A DNA stretch of 64,000 nucleotides from NCBI GenBank assembly GCA_934747885.1, contig CAKVHE010000002.1, forward strand, positions 372,001 to 436,000. Reading direction: 5' to 3'. Positions 1 to 9,200 of this stretch are shown here, one piece after another. The notes below the pieces were generated by a model. The model ran no database searches. It was given only the letters and a program-made list of their open reading frames with translations, and was not told the DNA's origin. This DNA is from an uncultured Clostridia bacterium (GTDB lineage Bacteria; Bacillota; Clostridia; Christensenellales; UBA1242). Both the position numbers and the translations under genes were made by a program. Positions within the stretch are counted from its first letter, which is position 1; every line of letters begins with the position of its first letter.

Positions 1-1617
1 GGCGTGTATTCACTTGCAAGTAAAGGCGAAGATGAACAAAATGCCAAAAATTATTTAAGCGAAACCGAGGGCGCTACCATTGTCTTTGTTTGTGACTACA
101 AACACATTGAGCGCAACATTCAATTATTAAATGAACTCAAACAAAATCAAAATTTAAAAATAAAACTCTTAATAAACAACTATGGTGACCGCTCGGTAAA
201 CAGTGCCAATAATATCATAAAAACATTTGGTGCAATGGTTGCCGACTTTGCGGGCGAAAAGCGCAATATATTTGAGTATTTGCTTTCAAATATATTTTTA
301 GATGAGAGCAAATTAAATAAAATAATAAATTTGGTTGGTCAAAGCGCTTTTACAAAGTCGCTATGGTTAGACAAAATGATGTTAAAAACGCCGTTTGTAA
401 TTGCGTTTGGTTTGGTTACTTTTGCATTGGTGCTTTATTTGGCATTTGGCGCGGTGGGCGAGAGTGCCAGTAATTGGCTAAGCGCGGTAATCAATGCGGG
501 CGGCGCCAAGGTGGTGAACTTTTTAAAATCAAAAAGTTTGCCGGTTTTGGCAAGCGCGTTTAATGATATATTTATTTTTGCAATTGGCACGGTTTTTTCT
601 TTTATCCCGCAACTTTTAATTCTGTCATTATTTTTTTATTTGCTAGAATCTAGTGGTGTGCTTCCGCGCCTTGCTATGATGCTAAATAGCGCGCTAGAAA
701 AAATAGGGCTAAATGGGAAATCACTATTTCCGCTTGTTATGGGCATTGGTTGCACAACTTCGGCAGTAATGCTTACGCGTAGTAACGATAGTGAAAATGT
801 TCGTGAGCAGACGGCAAAAATGCTGCCTTTTGTAGGGTGCTTTGCAAAACTTCCGGTTTTTATTTGTGTGGCAAGTATGTTCGCAAGAAACTATAACGCC
901 GTTATAATTTTACTGGTGTTTTTTATATCACTTTTATGGGGGGTAAATTTTAAAAAACATTCAAACAACGATTATTTTATTTTAGAGTTACCAAACCTAA
1001 AATTCCCACCCATAAGCAAGTGTTTAAAGCAAAGCGTGGAAATAATTAAAGAGTACTTAACTCGCGTGTTTGCTATTATTATGATAGTATCTTCGGTTAT
1101 TTGGTTAATGCTAAACATAAACATAGATTTTTCGTTCGGTGAGGTGATAGGTAAAGAATCTATTTTGCAATTTGTGCTTGAAAAACTGGAACCAGTTTTT
1201 AAGCCAATAGGTTTAAACAATTGGAAGGTTTTGCTTGCGCTAATTTCGGGTTTAATTGCAAAAGAAAATATTTTATCAAGCCTAGAACTGCTAGGTGCGC
1301 TTACCAAACTAAATTTGGCATCAGCGCTAAGTCTTTTAATTTTTATTATGTTATATTCGCCGTGCTTACCGGCAGTATTGCAAGCGCGCAAAGAATTTGG
1401 AAAAGCGTTTGCCCGCAAAATGGTATTAAAGCATACATTGGTGGCGTATTTATCTAGTTTTGTATTTTACACTTTTGCAAGCACACTTTGTATTTTTGCG
1501 GGGGTCGGTTTTTTGATTGTGTTTATTGTGCTTTCAAAACTTTTTGTGGCAAAGAGTCCGCAAAAGGAACTTTGCACAATTTCAAATAATTGCAAAAAAT
1601 GTAAATTTAGTGAATAA
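1..1617 (+). CDS. feoB: Ferrous iron transporter FeoB, C-terminal part (5' truncated by window edge)
   Basis: GTP-gated Fe(II) uptake permease of the cytoplasmic membrane. The frame is open from base 1 and begins GVYSLASKGEDE, the G3/switch II neighbourhood of the FeoB G domain, so the P-loop lies before the window. A run of membrane segments follows, including the first Gate region (FIPQLLILSLFFYLLESSG, then GIGCTTSAVMLTRS). The usual Gate motif GCxxPA reads GCTTSA here, so the proline is replaced. The second conserved cysteine stretch (PFVGCFAKLPVF) is present. The protein ends in a short Cys-rich tail (NNCKKCKFSE), as in some FeoB proteins. Family assignment is firm. The effect of the Gate change is unknown. 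Confidence 0.9.
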   Translation, partial: GVYSLASKGEDEQNAKNYLSETEGATIVFVCDYKHIERNIQLLNELKQNQNLKIKLLINNYGDRSVNSANNIIKTFGAMVADFAGEKRNIFEYLLSNIFLDESKLNKIINLVGQSAFTKSLWLDKMMLKTPFVIAFGLVTFALVLYLAFGAVGESASNWLSAVINAGGAKVVNFLKSKSLPVLASAFNDIFIFAIGTVFSFIPQLLILSLFFYLLESSGVLPRLAMMLNSALEKIGLNGKSLFPLVMGIGCTTSAVMLTRSNDSENVREQTAKMLPFVGCFAKLPVFICVASMFARNYNAVIILLVFFISLLWGVNFKKHSNNDYFILELPNLKFPPISKCLKQSVEIIKEYLTRVFAIIMIVSSVIWLMLNINIDFSFGEVIGKESILQFVLEKLEPVFKPIGLNNWKVLLALISGLIAKENILSSLELLGALTKLNLASALSLLIFIMLYSPCLPAVLQARKEFGKAFARKMVLKHTLVAYLSSFVFYTFASTLCIFAGVGFLIVFIVLSKLFVAKSPQKELCTISNNCKKCKFSE

Positions 1618-1662
1618 AACAAAATTAAAAAAACAAACTAAAATTAAACAAGGAGAGAAACT

Positions 1663-2334
1663 ATGTCTATAAGTTTAATTTTAGTAAGCGCAATAATTTT
1701 GCTTTTAATGTTTGGCGCGGGCGAACGCATTTTGGACAAACTCAAACTAAACGACCGCTGGGCAATTGGAATAATGATTGCAATTGCAATAGGTATTTTA
1801 ATTCCGCCAATAAAAATTACGGACAATTTTTCGTTTTCAATCGGTGGATTTTTAATTCCGGTAGGCTTGTGTGTTTATTTAATGATACGCGCAGGTTGGT
1901 CTTGGGATTTGTTTAGAGCAGTTGTTGGAACCATAGTAACGGCAGGTGCGGTTCTTGGTGTGCAATATCTTTTGCCAAGCGAAACGCCAGAATCAATTGT
2001 GGTAGAAAACGTATTTTTGTATGGGTTGATTGCCGGTTCGGTCGCCTACGCAATGGGTAGAAGCCGACGCAATGCCTTTATTTGTTCGGTGCTAGGTTTA
2101 ACGCTCGCAAGTGTAGCACAATTTTTAATAAGCCTAGGCACTGGGGTGGTAGTTCCACTAAATCTTGGTGCAGGCGGCGCGTTTGACACCATTGTTATTT
2201 CTACAATTTTAGCCGTTGGCTTGGCTGAATTATTTGGCAAAACTGCCGAAATGGTGGTTGGAAAAAAAGAAAAATTATATAGTTTGGAAACTGGTGAATT
2301 TGTAGAACCAAATCATAGCAAAGGAGAAGAATAA
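1663..2334 (+). CDS. DUF1614-like integral membrane protein
   Basis: A 223-residue protein with about six hydrophobic segments and almost no soluble part except a charged C-terminal tail. Its layout, with a small glycine-rich first helix followed by ILDKLKLNDRWA, resembles DUF1614 membrane proteins, which sit beside spoIIP and der in many Clostridia. The match is from memory of the family, so the name is tentative. An AAGGAG ribosome site precedes the ATG. The stop codon overlaps the spoIIP start (TAATG), so the two genes are probably translationally coupled. The neighbourhood suggests a role linked to sporulation or the envelope, but no function is established. Confidence 0.6.
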   Translation: MSISLILVSAIILLLMFGAGERILDKLKLNDRWAIGIMIAIAIGILIPPIKITDNFSFSIGGFLIPVGLCVYLMIRAGWSWDLFRAVVGTIVTAGAVLGVQYLLPSETPESIVVENVFLYGLIAGSVAYAMGRSRRNAFICSVLGLTLASVAQFLISLGTGVVVPLNLGAGGAFDTIVISTILAVGLAELFGKTAEMVVGKKEKLYSLETGEFVEPNHSKGEE

Positions 2335-3485
2335 TGAAAAAGTTTTTAGTCATTACTTTTAGCGCATTATGCGCACTAACAATAGGGCTAGTTAAAGCCC
2401 CAAATATTTCCACCTACGCAACTATAGACGAAGAATATTTTACCGTATACAATGCTGACACCAGCGAAGTACTTTTTACCAAAGGTGACAGTGTTGCGGT
2501 TGGTGATGAGTACATTAGTGCTGACAACAAACTTTATGAAATAAGTGAAATAGATGAAGGCGCGCGCACCGGCAAGGCAAAATATAAAGAGAATGTAAAA
2601 ATGCCAGTTTATAACATCGTAAAAAAAAATAATATGGCTGAAGTTAATGCGGCCACAAAAAAAACTATTGGGCTTTATCATACTCACAATGATGAAAGTT
2701 ATAATGATGCCGATGGAACGGATAGTATTTACGGCAAGGGTGGCGTGCATGATGTTGGTGCCAAATTAAAAAAAGATTTTGAAAAATTGGGCTTTACGGT
2801 TTTATATGATGAGTCTTTGCATTTACCTCACAACTCGGGCGCGTATGGCAGAAGTGAGCCAACAGCATCGGGGCTTTTGCGCGCAGGTGCGGATGCCATC
2901 TTTGATATTCATCGTGACGCAACCCCTCGCACCGAATATATTACCACTGTGGACGGTGTGCAAATGAGTAAAATTCGTATGGTAGTAGGTTCGGCGAACG
3001 CAAACTTCGCCGTTAATAAAGAATTTGCTTTAAACATAAAAGCCTACGCCGACGAGGTGTATCCAAACTTAATAAAAGACATTTATATTGGTAGAGGTAA
3101 CTACAACCAACAATTGTCTTCAAAGGCAATGTTGTTTGAAATGGGTACCAACACCATAGAAAAAGAATTGGTGCTTAGATCAACCACTCTTTTAACCAAA
3201 GTGCTAGATGTGGTGCTATATGGTGCAAACAATGCGAGCGCCGACTCAGTTGCGGGTATTGATGTATCCGCATCTAGCGGTGATACGTTTTTGACTGGTA
3301 TAGTGGGTACAAGCAACGATACCCCCGCAGGGCTTAGTACTTTGTGGGTACTGCTTGGCGTGCTTGGTGCAACAATAGTTTCTTTTTTACTCTTTTATGC
3401 TTTCGACAAAAAGAGTCGGGAAGCCATCAACAGATTTTTTGCTGAACTGTTTGGCAAGAAAAAACATAATGTATCGGCAGACTAA
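2334..3485 (+). CDS. spoIIP: Stage II sporulation protein P (peptidoglycan amidase/endopeptidase)
   Basis: SpoIIP works with SpoIID and SpoIIM to degrade septal peptidoglycan during engulfment of the forespore. A hydrophobic N-terminus (residues 4-20) is followed by the catalytic domain. Its metal-binding motif HTHNDESY lies at residues 116-123, with DIHRDATPR and the ...FEMGTNTIEKE block further on. The 383-residue length is normal. Unusually, a second strong hydrophobic segment lies near the C-terminus (STLWVLLGVLGATIVSFLLF), followed by a basic tail, so the protein may be anchored at both ends. It starts inside the stop codon of the preceding gene. Sporulation-sigma control is expected, but I cannot point to a promoter. 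Confidence 0.92.
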   Translation: MKKFLVITFSALCALTIGLVKAPNISTYATIDEEYFTVYNADTSEVLFTKGDSVAVGDEYISADNKLYEISEIDEGARTGKAKYKENVKMPVYNIVKKNNMAEVNAATKKTIGLYHTHNDESYNDADGTDSIYGKGGVHDVGAKLKKDFEKLGFTVLYDESLHLPHNSGAYGRSEPTASGLLRAGADAIFDIHRDATPRTEYITTVDGVQMSKIRMVVGSANANFAVNKEFALNIKAYADEVYPNLIKDIYIGRGNYNQQLSSKAMLFEMGTNTIEKELVLRSTTLLTKVLDVVLYGANNASADSVAGIDVSASSGDTFLTGIVGTSNDTPAGLSTLWVLLGVLGATIVSFLLFYAFDKKSREAINRFFAELFGKKKHNVSAD

Positions 3486-3500
3486 CTACCAAATAAGTTC

Positions 3501-3528
3501 TTGCAAAATTTGCCAGATGTGATATAAT
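3501..3528 (+). promoter_or_regulatory. Vegetative-type promoter for der
   Basis: TTGCAA (3501-3506) and a perfect TATAAT (3523-3528) are separated by 16 bp, just downstream of the spoIIP stop. This would give der and plsY expression independent of the sporulation gene before them. Confidence 0.7.
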
Positions 3529-3550
3529 GGTTGCAATATAGGAGAAAATT

Positions 3551-4876
3551 ATGAATTCGCTAGTTGCAATCGTTGGTAGACCAAATACCGGAAAATCAAC
3601 CTTTTTTAATAAGATAGCAGGAAAACGCATTTCAATTGTAGACGACACTCCAGGTGTAACGCGTGACCGAATTTATGCCGAAGCCGAATGGTGCGGCAAA
3701 AGTTTCACGCTGGTAGATACTGGTGGTATTATGCTAAAAAGTGATGATAACTTTGCTGAACATATAAATAAGCAAGTAGACATCGCAATTGAAATGGCAG
3801 ATGTTATCTTATTTTTTGTTGACGGAAAAGATGGTTTAATGCCAGATGATGCAACCATTGCAAGTAAACTTCGTAAGTCTAAAAAGAAAATTATTTTGGT
3901 TGTCAACAAGTACGACAACTTTAAAACTGACAATATTTACGAGTTTTATAGTTTAGGCATTGGTGAACCGGTTCCAATTTCGGGGCAACAAGGCAAAGGT
4001 CTTGGTGACCTTTTGGACAAAATTGTTGCCGAACTTCCAGAGCGTGAACAACCTAAAGATGACGGCGCTCTAAAAATTGCCATTGTAGGCAAGCCAAACA
4101 CTGGTAAGTCTAGCATTATCAATCGCTTGGTTGGTGAAGATAGAGTAATTGTGTCAAATGTTTCGGGTACCACGCGTGACTCGGTGGACATTCCGTTTAA
4201 GTATAATAAAAAGAATTATTTACTTATCGATACGGCCGGCATGCGCCGAAAACGCAGTATAGAAGACGAAACGGTGGAAAGATACTCCATTTTTAGGACA
4301 CTTGATAGCATAAGGCGCGCTGATGTGGTAGTTGTCGTTATGGACGCAAGCGATCCAATTTCTGAGCAAGATGTAAAAATTGCTGGTTTGGTTCACGAGC
4401 AAAAAAAACCATCGGTAATTGTTTTTAACAAATGGGATTTAATAGAAAAAGACACAAACACTCAAAAAAAGTTTGAAGAGAAACTAAAAATAGACTTAGC
4501 ATTTATGCCATATTTTAAAATGGAATGTATGTCGGCGCTAACTGGCAAACGTATGGAAAAACTTATCCAAGCAGTAGAAACAGTTTATGCCAACAACACA
4601 CGTCGTGTAAAAACCAGCGACCTTAACGCCATTTTGGAAAACGCAGTGCTAACCGTAACTCCACCAGTAAAAGGTGGAAAGCGCTTAAAGGTGTATTATG
4701 CAACTCAAAGCGATGTTGCTCCGCCTACCTTTGTTATGTTTGTAAACGACGGCACCATTATGACGGAGTCTTATCGCAGATTTTTGGAAAATTCTATTCG
4801 TCAAGCGGTAGATTTTTCGGGTACGCCAATAGATTTTGTTATAAAAAACAAACTAAAAAATGCGGATTTCAGGTAA
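3551..4876 (+). CDS. der: Ribosome biogenesis GTPase Der (EngA)
   Basis: Essential double GTPase needed for 50S ribosomal subunit maturation. Two G domains in tandem are visible: the first P-loop GRPNTGKS with DTPGVTRDR and NKYD, and the second GKPNTGKSS with DTAGMRRK and NKWD. A C-terminal KH-like domain of about 110 residues follows. The 441-residue length is typical. An AGGAG ribosome site sits before the ATG. The next gene, plsY, starts 3 bp after the stop, so the pair is an operon. The order spoIIP-der-plsY is a familiar Clostridia arrangement. Confidence 0.97.
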   Translation: MNSLVAIVGRPNTGKSTFFNKIAGKRISIVDDTPGVTRDRIYAEAEWCGKSFTLVDTGGIMLKSDDNFAEHINKQVDIAIEMADVILFFVDGKDGLMPDDATIASKLRKSKKKIILVVNKYDNFKTDNIYEFYSLGIGEPVPISGQQGKGLGDLLDKIVAELPEREQPKDDGALKIAIVGKPNTGKSSIINRLVGEDRVIVSNVSGTTRDSVDIPFKYNKKNYLLIDTAGMRRKRSIEDETVERYSIFRTLDSIRRADVVVVVMDASDPISEQDVKIAGLVHEQKKPSVIVFNKWDLIEKDTNTQKKFEEKLKIDLAFMPYFKMECMSALTGKRMEKLIQAVETVYANNTRRVKTSDLNAILENAVLTVTPPVKGGKRLKVYYATQSDVAPPTFVMFVNDGTIMTESYRRFLENSIRQAVDFSGTPIDFVIKNKLKNADFR

Positions 4877-4879
4877 TTT

Positions 4880-5524
4880 ATGATTTGGTGGAAAATTTTA
4901 ATTGTAGTTATTGTGGCGTATTTGCTGGGCAATATTTCGTTTGCTCGCATTATTTCGCGCGCCAAACACAGCGACGTAACAAAACTGGGTAGTGGCAACC
5001 CAGGTAGCACAAATATGCTACGAAATTTTGGTTTTAAAGTTGGTTTTGCTACCTTTTTATGTGATGTACTAAAAGGCTTTTTGCCTGCATTTGTCTGCAC
5101 TTTAGTGCTAGACAACCCTTGCTACGCCTACATTGCAGGTGTTAGTTCGGTGGTGGGGCATATTTACCCAGTGCTATACAAATTTAAGGGTGGCAAAGGC
5201 ATTGCGACTATGATTGGCTTTTTCTTTGCGGTAGATCCTCTTGTAACACTATGCGTGGTCTTGCTTGCAGCACTTTGTTGGATATTGTTTAAGTATGGTT
5301 CGGTGGCATCGTTTTGGTGTGTGACGGCACTTACTGTATGCGAAGGGATAAAGGCAAAAATCAATTTGCCACTAAAGCAATCAAGGTTAATTTGTTTGCT
5401 ACTGTTTTGCATATTTTTGCTTACTTGGTACGCGCATCGTGCCAACATCGAAAGACTACTTATCGGCAAAGAAAGCAAGGTAAGCTTAATAAAGTCTACA
5501 AAAAAGAAGATGAAGAAAGATTAA
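4880..5524 (+). CDS. plsY: Acyl-phosphate:glycerol-3-phosphate acyltransferase PlsY
   Basis: Membrane enzyme that makes lysophosphatidate from acyl-phosphate and glycerol-3-phosphate, the first committed step of phospholipid synthesis. Recognised by the N-terminal LLGNISFARIIS segment, the SGNPGSTNMLR loop, GHIYPVLYKFKGGKGIAT and several membrane helices. The 214 residues match the family, and a lysine-rich C-terminus ends the protein. It lies 3 bp downstream of der. A strong terminator follows, closing the operon. In many Clostridia gpsA comes next, before spoIVA. Here a Hint-domain gene occupies that interval. Confidence 0.95.
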   Translation: MIWWKILIVVIVAYLLGNISFARIISRAKHSDVTKLGSGNPGSTNMLRNFGFKVGFATFLCDVLKGFLPAFVCTLVLDNPCYAYIAGVSSVVGHIYPVLYKFKGGKGIATMIGFFFAVDPLVTLCVVLLAALCWILFKYGSVASFWCVTALTVCEGIKAKINLPLKQSRLICLLLFCIFLLTWYAHRANIERLLIGKESKVSLIKSTKKKMKKD

Positions 5525-5528
5525 ATTG

Positions 5529-5560
5529 TTTCGCTTAAGGTTTCTTAAGCGAAATTTTTT
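5529..5560 (+). terminator. Rho-independent terminator after plsY
   Basis: Perfect 11-bp stem TTTCGCTTAAG (5529-5539) / CTTAAGCGAAA (5544-5554) with a 4-nt loop and a following T run. Confidence 0.85.
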
Positions 5561-5671
5561 ATTTTTTTTAAAAGCACATCAATTTAGTTTGTAATTTTAA
5601 GGCGATATGATAAAATAATATTAGAAGAAATATTTTTTTACTATTTGGCAAAAATAAAATAAGGTAACACT

Positions 5672-7618
5672 ATGAAAAAAATTAAAGCAGTTTATTTAAG
5701 TTTGGTGGCTGTAGTTTGCTCGCTGGGACTAGTTTTGTCGTCTTCGGCAATTAGTTTTGGGTTGCATCAAAAAAATGCTGGCGAAAACTACAAAATTATT
5801 GAAACCGACAAAGATGCCTCCACCTTTTTGGAAGAATTGGAAGGAAATGAAAAAACTTTAGATAGCGAAGAAGATGCAAACGAAGACTCAAATAAAAACA
5901 CTTCAACGCAAAAAAGTGTGCGATATGCCGTTTCATTAAACGCAGTCAGTGGTGATAGTTCAAAAACTATCATGATAACCGCAGTAAAATGGGGCGTGGG
6001 GCAAACTTTAACCATTCCATCAACTCTTCAAGGTTGCGCAGTAACCTCTATAAATTCACTTGCCTTTGCTGGCAACACAACTTTAAAAAAACTAATAATA
6101 CCGGCATCGGTAATCAGTATCAAACAAGGTGCACTATCGGGACAAAATGCTCTTGATGAGATTGTTGTAAATAGCGAAAATCCGGTTTTTGCTAGCATAA
6201 ACGGAAATCTTTGCAAAAAAAATGGTGAACTGGTTTTGTACGCTGGTGGAAAAACAAGCGGAACAACATATAACGTGCCTGCGGGAACCCCATCAATTAT
6301 GGCAGATACCTTTACCGGTTCCAACATTACCTCGCTAACAAGCGCGGGCGACGCCATTATGACCTATTATTTTAATAGTGATTATAGCGACACTGCAAAC
6401 ACGGGCGCAATATCTAGCGCCAACTTTGGCAAGACTATATACCTAAAATGGCAACTAAATCAACCAGCGGTCACGGCAAACGCCACAACAAAAACAATAT
6501 CTTGGTCAGCAGTGCCGCATGCAACCAGTTATTTGGTGCAAAAGGGCGCTAGCACAAGTTCGCTCAGTGACTACACAACTACTTCGGCAACCAGTGTAGA
6601 TTTAAGCACTTTGGCGACCGATACCTATTATTTTTCAGTAACCGCCAAAGCTGATGGCTTTACCACCAGTGCGGCCAGCGCTGCGGTTGAGTATGTGGCA
6701 AAACCTGCAAATATTACTTTGACGTTTGATATAAGTGGGTATGGCGGCGAATCTTATTCCGATTGGGGAATTACCAAAGTTTTGCAAAATGGCAGCGAAA
6801 TAAATAGTATTGTAGTAGAAGGTGGGCTAACATTAAAAGAAATTTTGTCCAAATACAATTTAACTTTAAAGAGTGTTACAGGTGCAGATATAACAGCATC
6901 CAACTTTGATAGTATCTTTACAGCAAAACATTGGAATAAGGGTGCAAATTTAAATATTGTATTTAATGAGAGCACACAAATAGTATTTAATTATACCTAT
7001 TATTCTTGCTTTACCGCAGATACCGATGTATTGTGCTATGACGAAAAGAAGAAAAAGTTCTACAAGAAGAAAATCAAGGATATTACTTATAGCGACCTTG
7101 TTGCATGTTGGGACTTTGACAACGGCAAACTAACCTATTCAAAGGTAATATGGATACGTAAGCCAGAAAGCAAGCAATGCTTAATAAGAGAACTAACCTT
7201 CACGGGTGGCACCAAACTAACCATAGTAGACGAACACATGATGTTTGCTGCAAACAAAGGTAAGTTTGTAACCGACTTTGAGGTTGGTGACCAATTTATG
7301 AACGAGAAAGGTGAATACATAACCTTAACCAAAATAGAAGATAGCTACCGAACTGAAGTACCATACGCAATTGCAACCAACTACCATATCAACTGCTTTA
7401 CCGGTGGTGTGGTTGGCTCACTTGGCTACAACAACTTGTATCCAATAAAGGACCGCAAGTTTGTAAAAGATGACCGCAAGATAGTACCATTTGAAGAACT
7501 GAATGTGCCAAGAGAATACTATGACGGTTTCCGTTTGGGCGAAGTAGCAAATCGTACGCCGGAACGTATAAACAGTTCAATAAACAATTACTTTGTAAAA
7601 AACGTATTGAAAAAATAA
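5672..7618 (+). CDS. Exported leucine-rich repeat protein with C-terminal Hint domain (copy 1)
   Basis: Predicted secreted 648-residue protein. Visible parts: signal peptide (1-30), an acidic linker, BspA-type LRR_5 repeats (about 108-230; blocks such as LKKLIIPASVISIKQGA), a fibronectin III-like unit (about 265-344; ISWSAVPHATSYLV), a ~95-residue domain shared with its two paralogues (about 347-445), and a Hint domain starting at Cys446 (CFTADTDVLCYDE) with IKDITYSDLVACWD, His522 and FEVGDQF. A 60-residue conserved tail ends the protein. Hint domains (hedgehog, inteins, BIL) form an N-terminal thioester and cleave or transfer the upstream chain. Activity here is inferred. The gene is monocistronic, flanked by terminators, and lies between plsY and spoIVA. 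Promoter boxes are weak (TTGTAA near 5589, TAAAAT near 5611). Confidence 0.8.
   Translation: MKKIKAVYLSLVAVVCSLGLVLSSSAISFGLHQKNAGENYKIIETDKDASTFLEELEGNEKTLDSEEDANEDSNKNTSTQKSVRYAVSLNAVSGDSSKTIMITAVKWGVGQTLTIPSTLQGCAVTSINSLAFAGNTTLKKLIIPASVISIKQGALSGQNALDEIVVNSENPVFASINGNLCKKNGELVLYAGGKTSGTTYNVPAGTPSIMADTFTGSNITSLTSAGDAIMTYYFNSDYSDTANTGAISSANFGKTIYLKWQLNQPAVTANATTKTISWSAVPHATSYLVQKGASTSSLSDYTTTSATSVDLSTLATDTYYFSVTAKADGFTTSAASAAVEYVAKPANITLTFDISGYGGESYSDWGITKVLQNGSEINSIVVEGGLTLKEILSKYNLTLKSVTGADITASNFDSIFTAKHWNKGANLNIVFNESTQIVFNYTYYSCFTADTDVLCYDEKKKKFYKKKIKDITYSDLVACWDFDNGKLTYSKVIWIRKPESKQCLIRELTFTGGTKLTIVDEHMMFAANKGKFVTDFEVGDQFMNEKGEYITLTKIEDSYRTEVPYAIATNYHINCFTGGVVGSLGYNNLYPIKDRKFVKDDRKIVPFEELNVPREYYDGFRLGEVANRTPERINSSINNYFVKNVLKK
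7007..7602 (+). repeat. Hint module repeat, copy 1 (596 bp)
   Basis: Coding repeat from the Hint Cys codon to just before the divergent last codons. By eye it differs from copy 2 (21447-22042) at 10 positions and from copy 3 (23705-24300) at 8. Its first 335 bp match copy 3 with no difference. There are no terminal inverted repeats or transposase, so this is duplication or gene conversion rather than an insertion sequence. Confidence 0.95.
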
Positions 7619-7660
7619 ATTCACTAGCAAGAACCTAAAAACCTTTGTGTCAAAAATTAA

Positions 7661-7691
7661 AAACTCTCGCATAATTTTGCGGGAGTTTTTT
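7661..7691 (+). terminator. Terminator after Hint protein 1
   Basis: Stem AAACTCTCGC (7661-7670) / GCGGGAGTTT (7679-7688) with one G-T pair, followed by T residues. Confidence 0.8.
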
Positions 7692-7746
7692 GCATAAAGT
7701 CCAAAAGCGTTGCATAGATTTAACTAAGATGTAAGGAGGCAAAGCC

Positions 7747-9198
7747 GTGAAAAACTATGACATTTATGAAAGCATCGCAAGTAGGACCGACGGGGATATA
7801 TATGTTGGAGTAGTTGGACCTGTAAGAACAGGCAAGTCTACTTTTATTACCAGATTTATGGAAAAACTTGTGTTGCCAAAATTAAAAGATTCAAACGAGA
7901 AAGCTCGAATGACCGACGAATTGCCACAATCGGGCGCTGGCAAAATGATAATGACAATGCAACCAAGATTTGTTCCAAACGAAAGTGTGGAAGTTAATTT
8001 GGCGGACAATGTTTTTGCTCGTGTGCGTTTGGTAGATTGCGTTGGCTACTTAATCGACGGCGTTTCAGGACACGAAGAAGACGGAAGCCCAAGGCTGGTT
8101 AAAACCCCTTGGCAAGATGAAAAAATTACTTTTATGCAAGCAAGCGAAATTGGCACCAGCAAGGTTATCACTGATCATAGCACAATTGGCGTTTTGCTTA
8201 CTACCGATGGCTCTATTACGGATATTCCACGCGCAAACTACACCAAGGCCGAAGAGCGCGTAGTAAATGAATTAAAAGAACTAAACAAGCCTTTTGTTAT
8301 TGTGCTAAACTCCATGCACCCAGAAGCGGAAGAAACTCAAATGCTCGCTCGTGCAATGCAAGAAAAATATGGCGTTTGCGTAAAGTGCCTTAATGTTACG
8401 CAAATGGAAGAAGCAGACTACTTAAATTTGCTTGAAGGCGTGTTGTATGAATTTCCTGTTAAAAAAGTTAATGTTGAAATTCCGGACTTTATGCGCGGGC
8501 TAACCCTTGAAAACGAAGAAGTAAAGAAAATCGTAAATGGTTTTAGCACTTTATCTCTCGAAAAAATGAAGGACTATATCAGCGCAAGCAATTTGTTTAA
8601 AGGCGAAGAGTATTTACTTCCGCCAACTGTTAGTGAAGTTAACTTAGCAACCGGCGAACTAAACTTTAAGGTTGATGCAACCAAAGCGCTGTTTTACAAA
8701 ACTTTATCTGAGGCTACTCAAACTGAAATTAAGGACGATTTAGATTTGGTAAGTTATATTACCGAACTTGCGTCGGCAAAAATCAAGTACGATAAAATTG
8801 CTTCGGCGCTAGCGGACGCAGAAAACAAAGGTTATGGTATTGTGGTACCAACCATAGAAGATATGGAACTCTACGACCCAGAAATCTCCAAAAAGTCTAG
8901 TGGTAGCGCAGTCAAACTAAAAGCCAAGGCATCAAGTTTGCACATAATGAAGGTTGATGTAGAAGCCGAAGTAACGCCAACCGTCGGCGGTACTGAACTA
9001 GGTTCACTAGATAGCGATGGCGAAAAAGCCGAAATTTGGAATACCACAATGTTTGGCAAGACCTTAACCGAACTTGCACACGATGGTATAATTTCAAAAA
9101 TTCAAACTTTCCCAGAAGAAGCACAAGTAAAAATGCAACGCACAATGACCAAAATTGCCAACGAAGGCAAGGGCGGAATAATTTGCATTTTGCTATAA
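7747..9198 (+). CDS. spoIVA: Stage IV sporulation protein A (spore coat basement ATPase)
   Basis: SpoIVA polymerises on the mother-cell face of the forespore outer membrane and forms the platform for coat assembly, using ATP. The N-terminal NTPase domain begins DIYESIASRTDGDIY with the P-loop GPVRTGKST, and later has DCVGYLIDG. The 483-residue length and the C-terminal end fit the family. The start is GTG at 7747, chosen because AAGGAGG lies 8 bp before it. The gene stands alone between two terminators. It is expected to be under mother-cell sigma-E control, but I could not identify the promoter confidently. Confidence 0.96.
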   Translation: MKNYDIYESIASRTDGDIYVGVVGPVRTGKSTFITRFMEKLVLPKLKDSNEKARMTDELPQSGAGKMIMTMQPRFVPNESVEVNLADNVFARVRLVDCVGYLIDGVSGHEEDGSPRLVKTPWQDEKITFMQASEIGTSKVITDHSTIGVLLTTDGSITDIPRANYTKAEERVVNELKELNKPFVIVLNSMHPEAEETQMLARAMQEKYGVCVKCLNVTQMEEADYLNLLEGVLYEFPVKKVNVEIPDFMRGLTLENEEVKKIVNGFSTLSLEKMKDYISASNLFKGEEYLLPPTVSEVNLATGELNFKVDATKALFYKTLSEATQTEIKDDLDLVSYITELASAKIKYDKIASALADAENKGYGIVVPTIEDMELYDPEISKKSSGSAVKLKAKASSLHIMKVDVEAEVTPTVGGTELGSLDSDGEKAEIWNTTMFGKTLTELAHDGIISKIQTFPEEAQVKMQRTMTKIANEGKGGIICILL

Positions 9199-9200
9199 CA

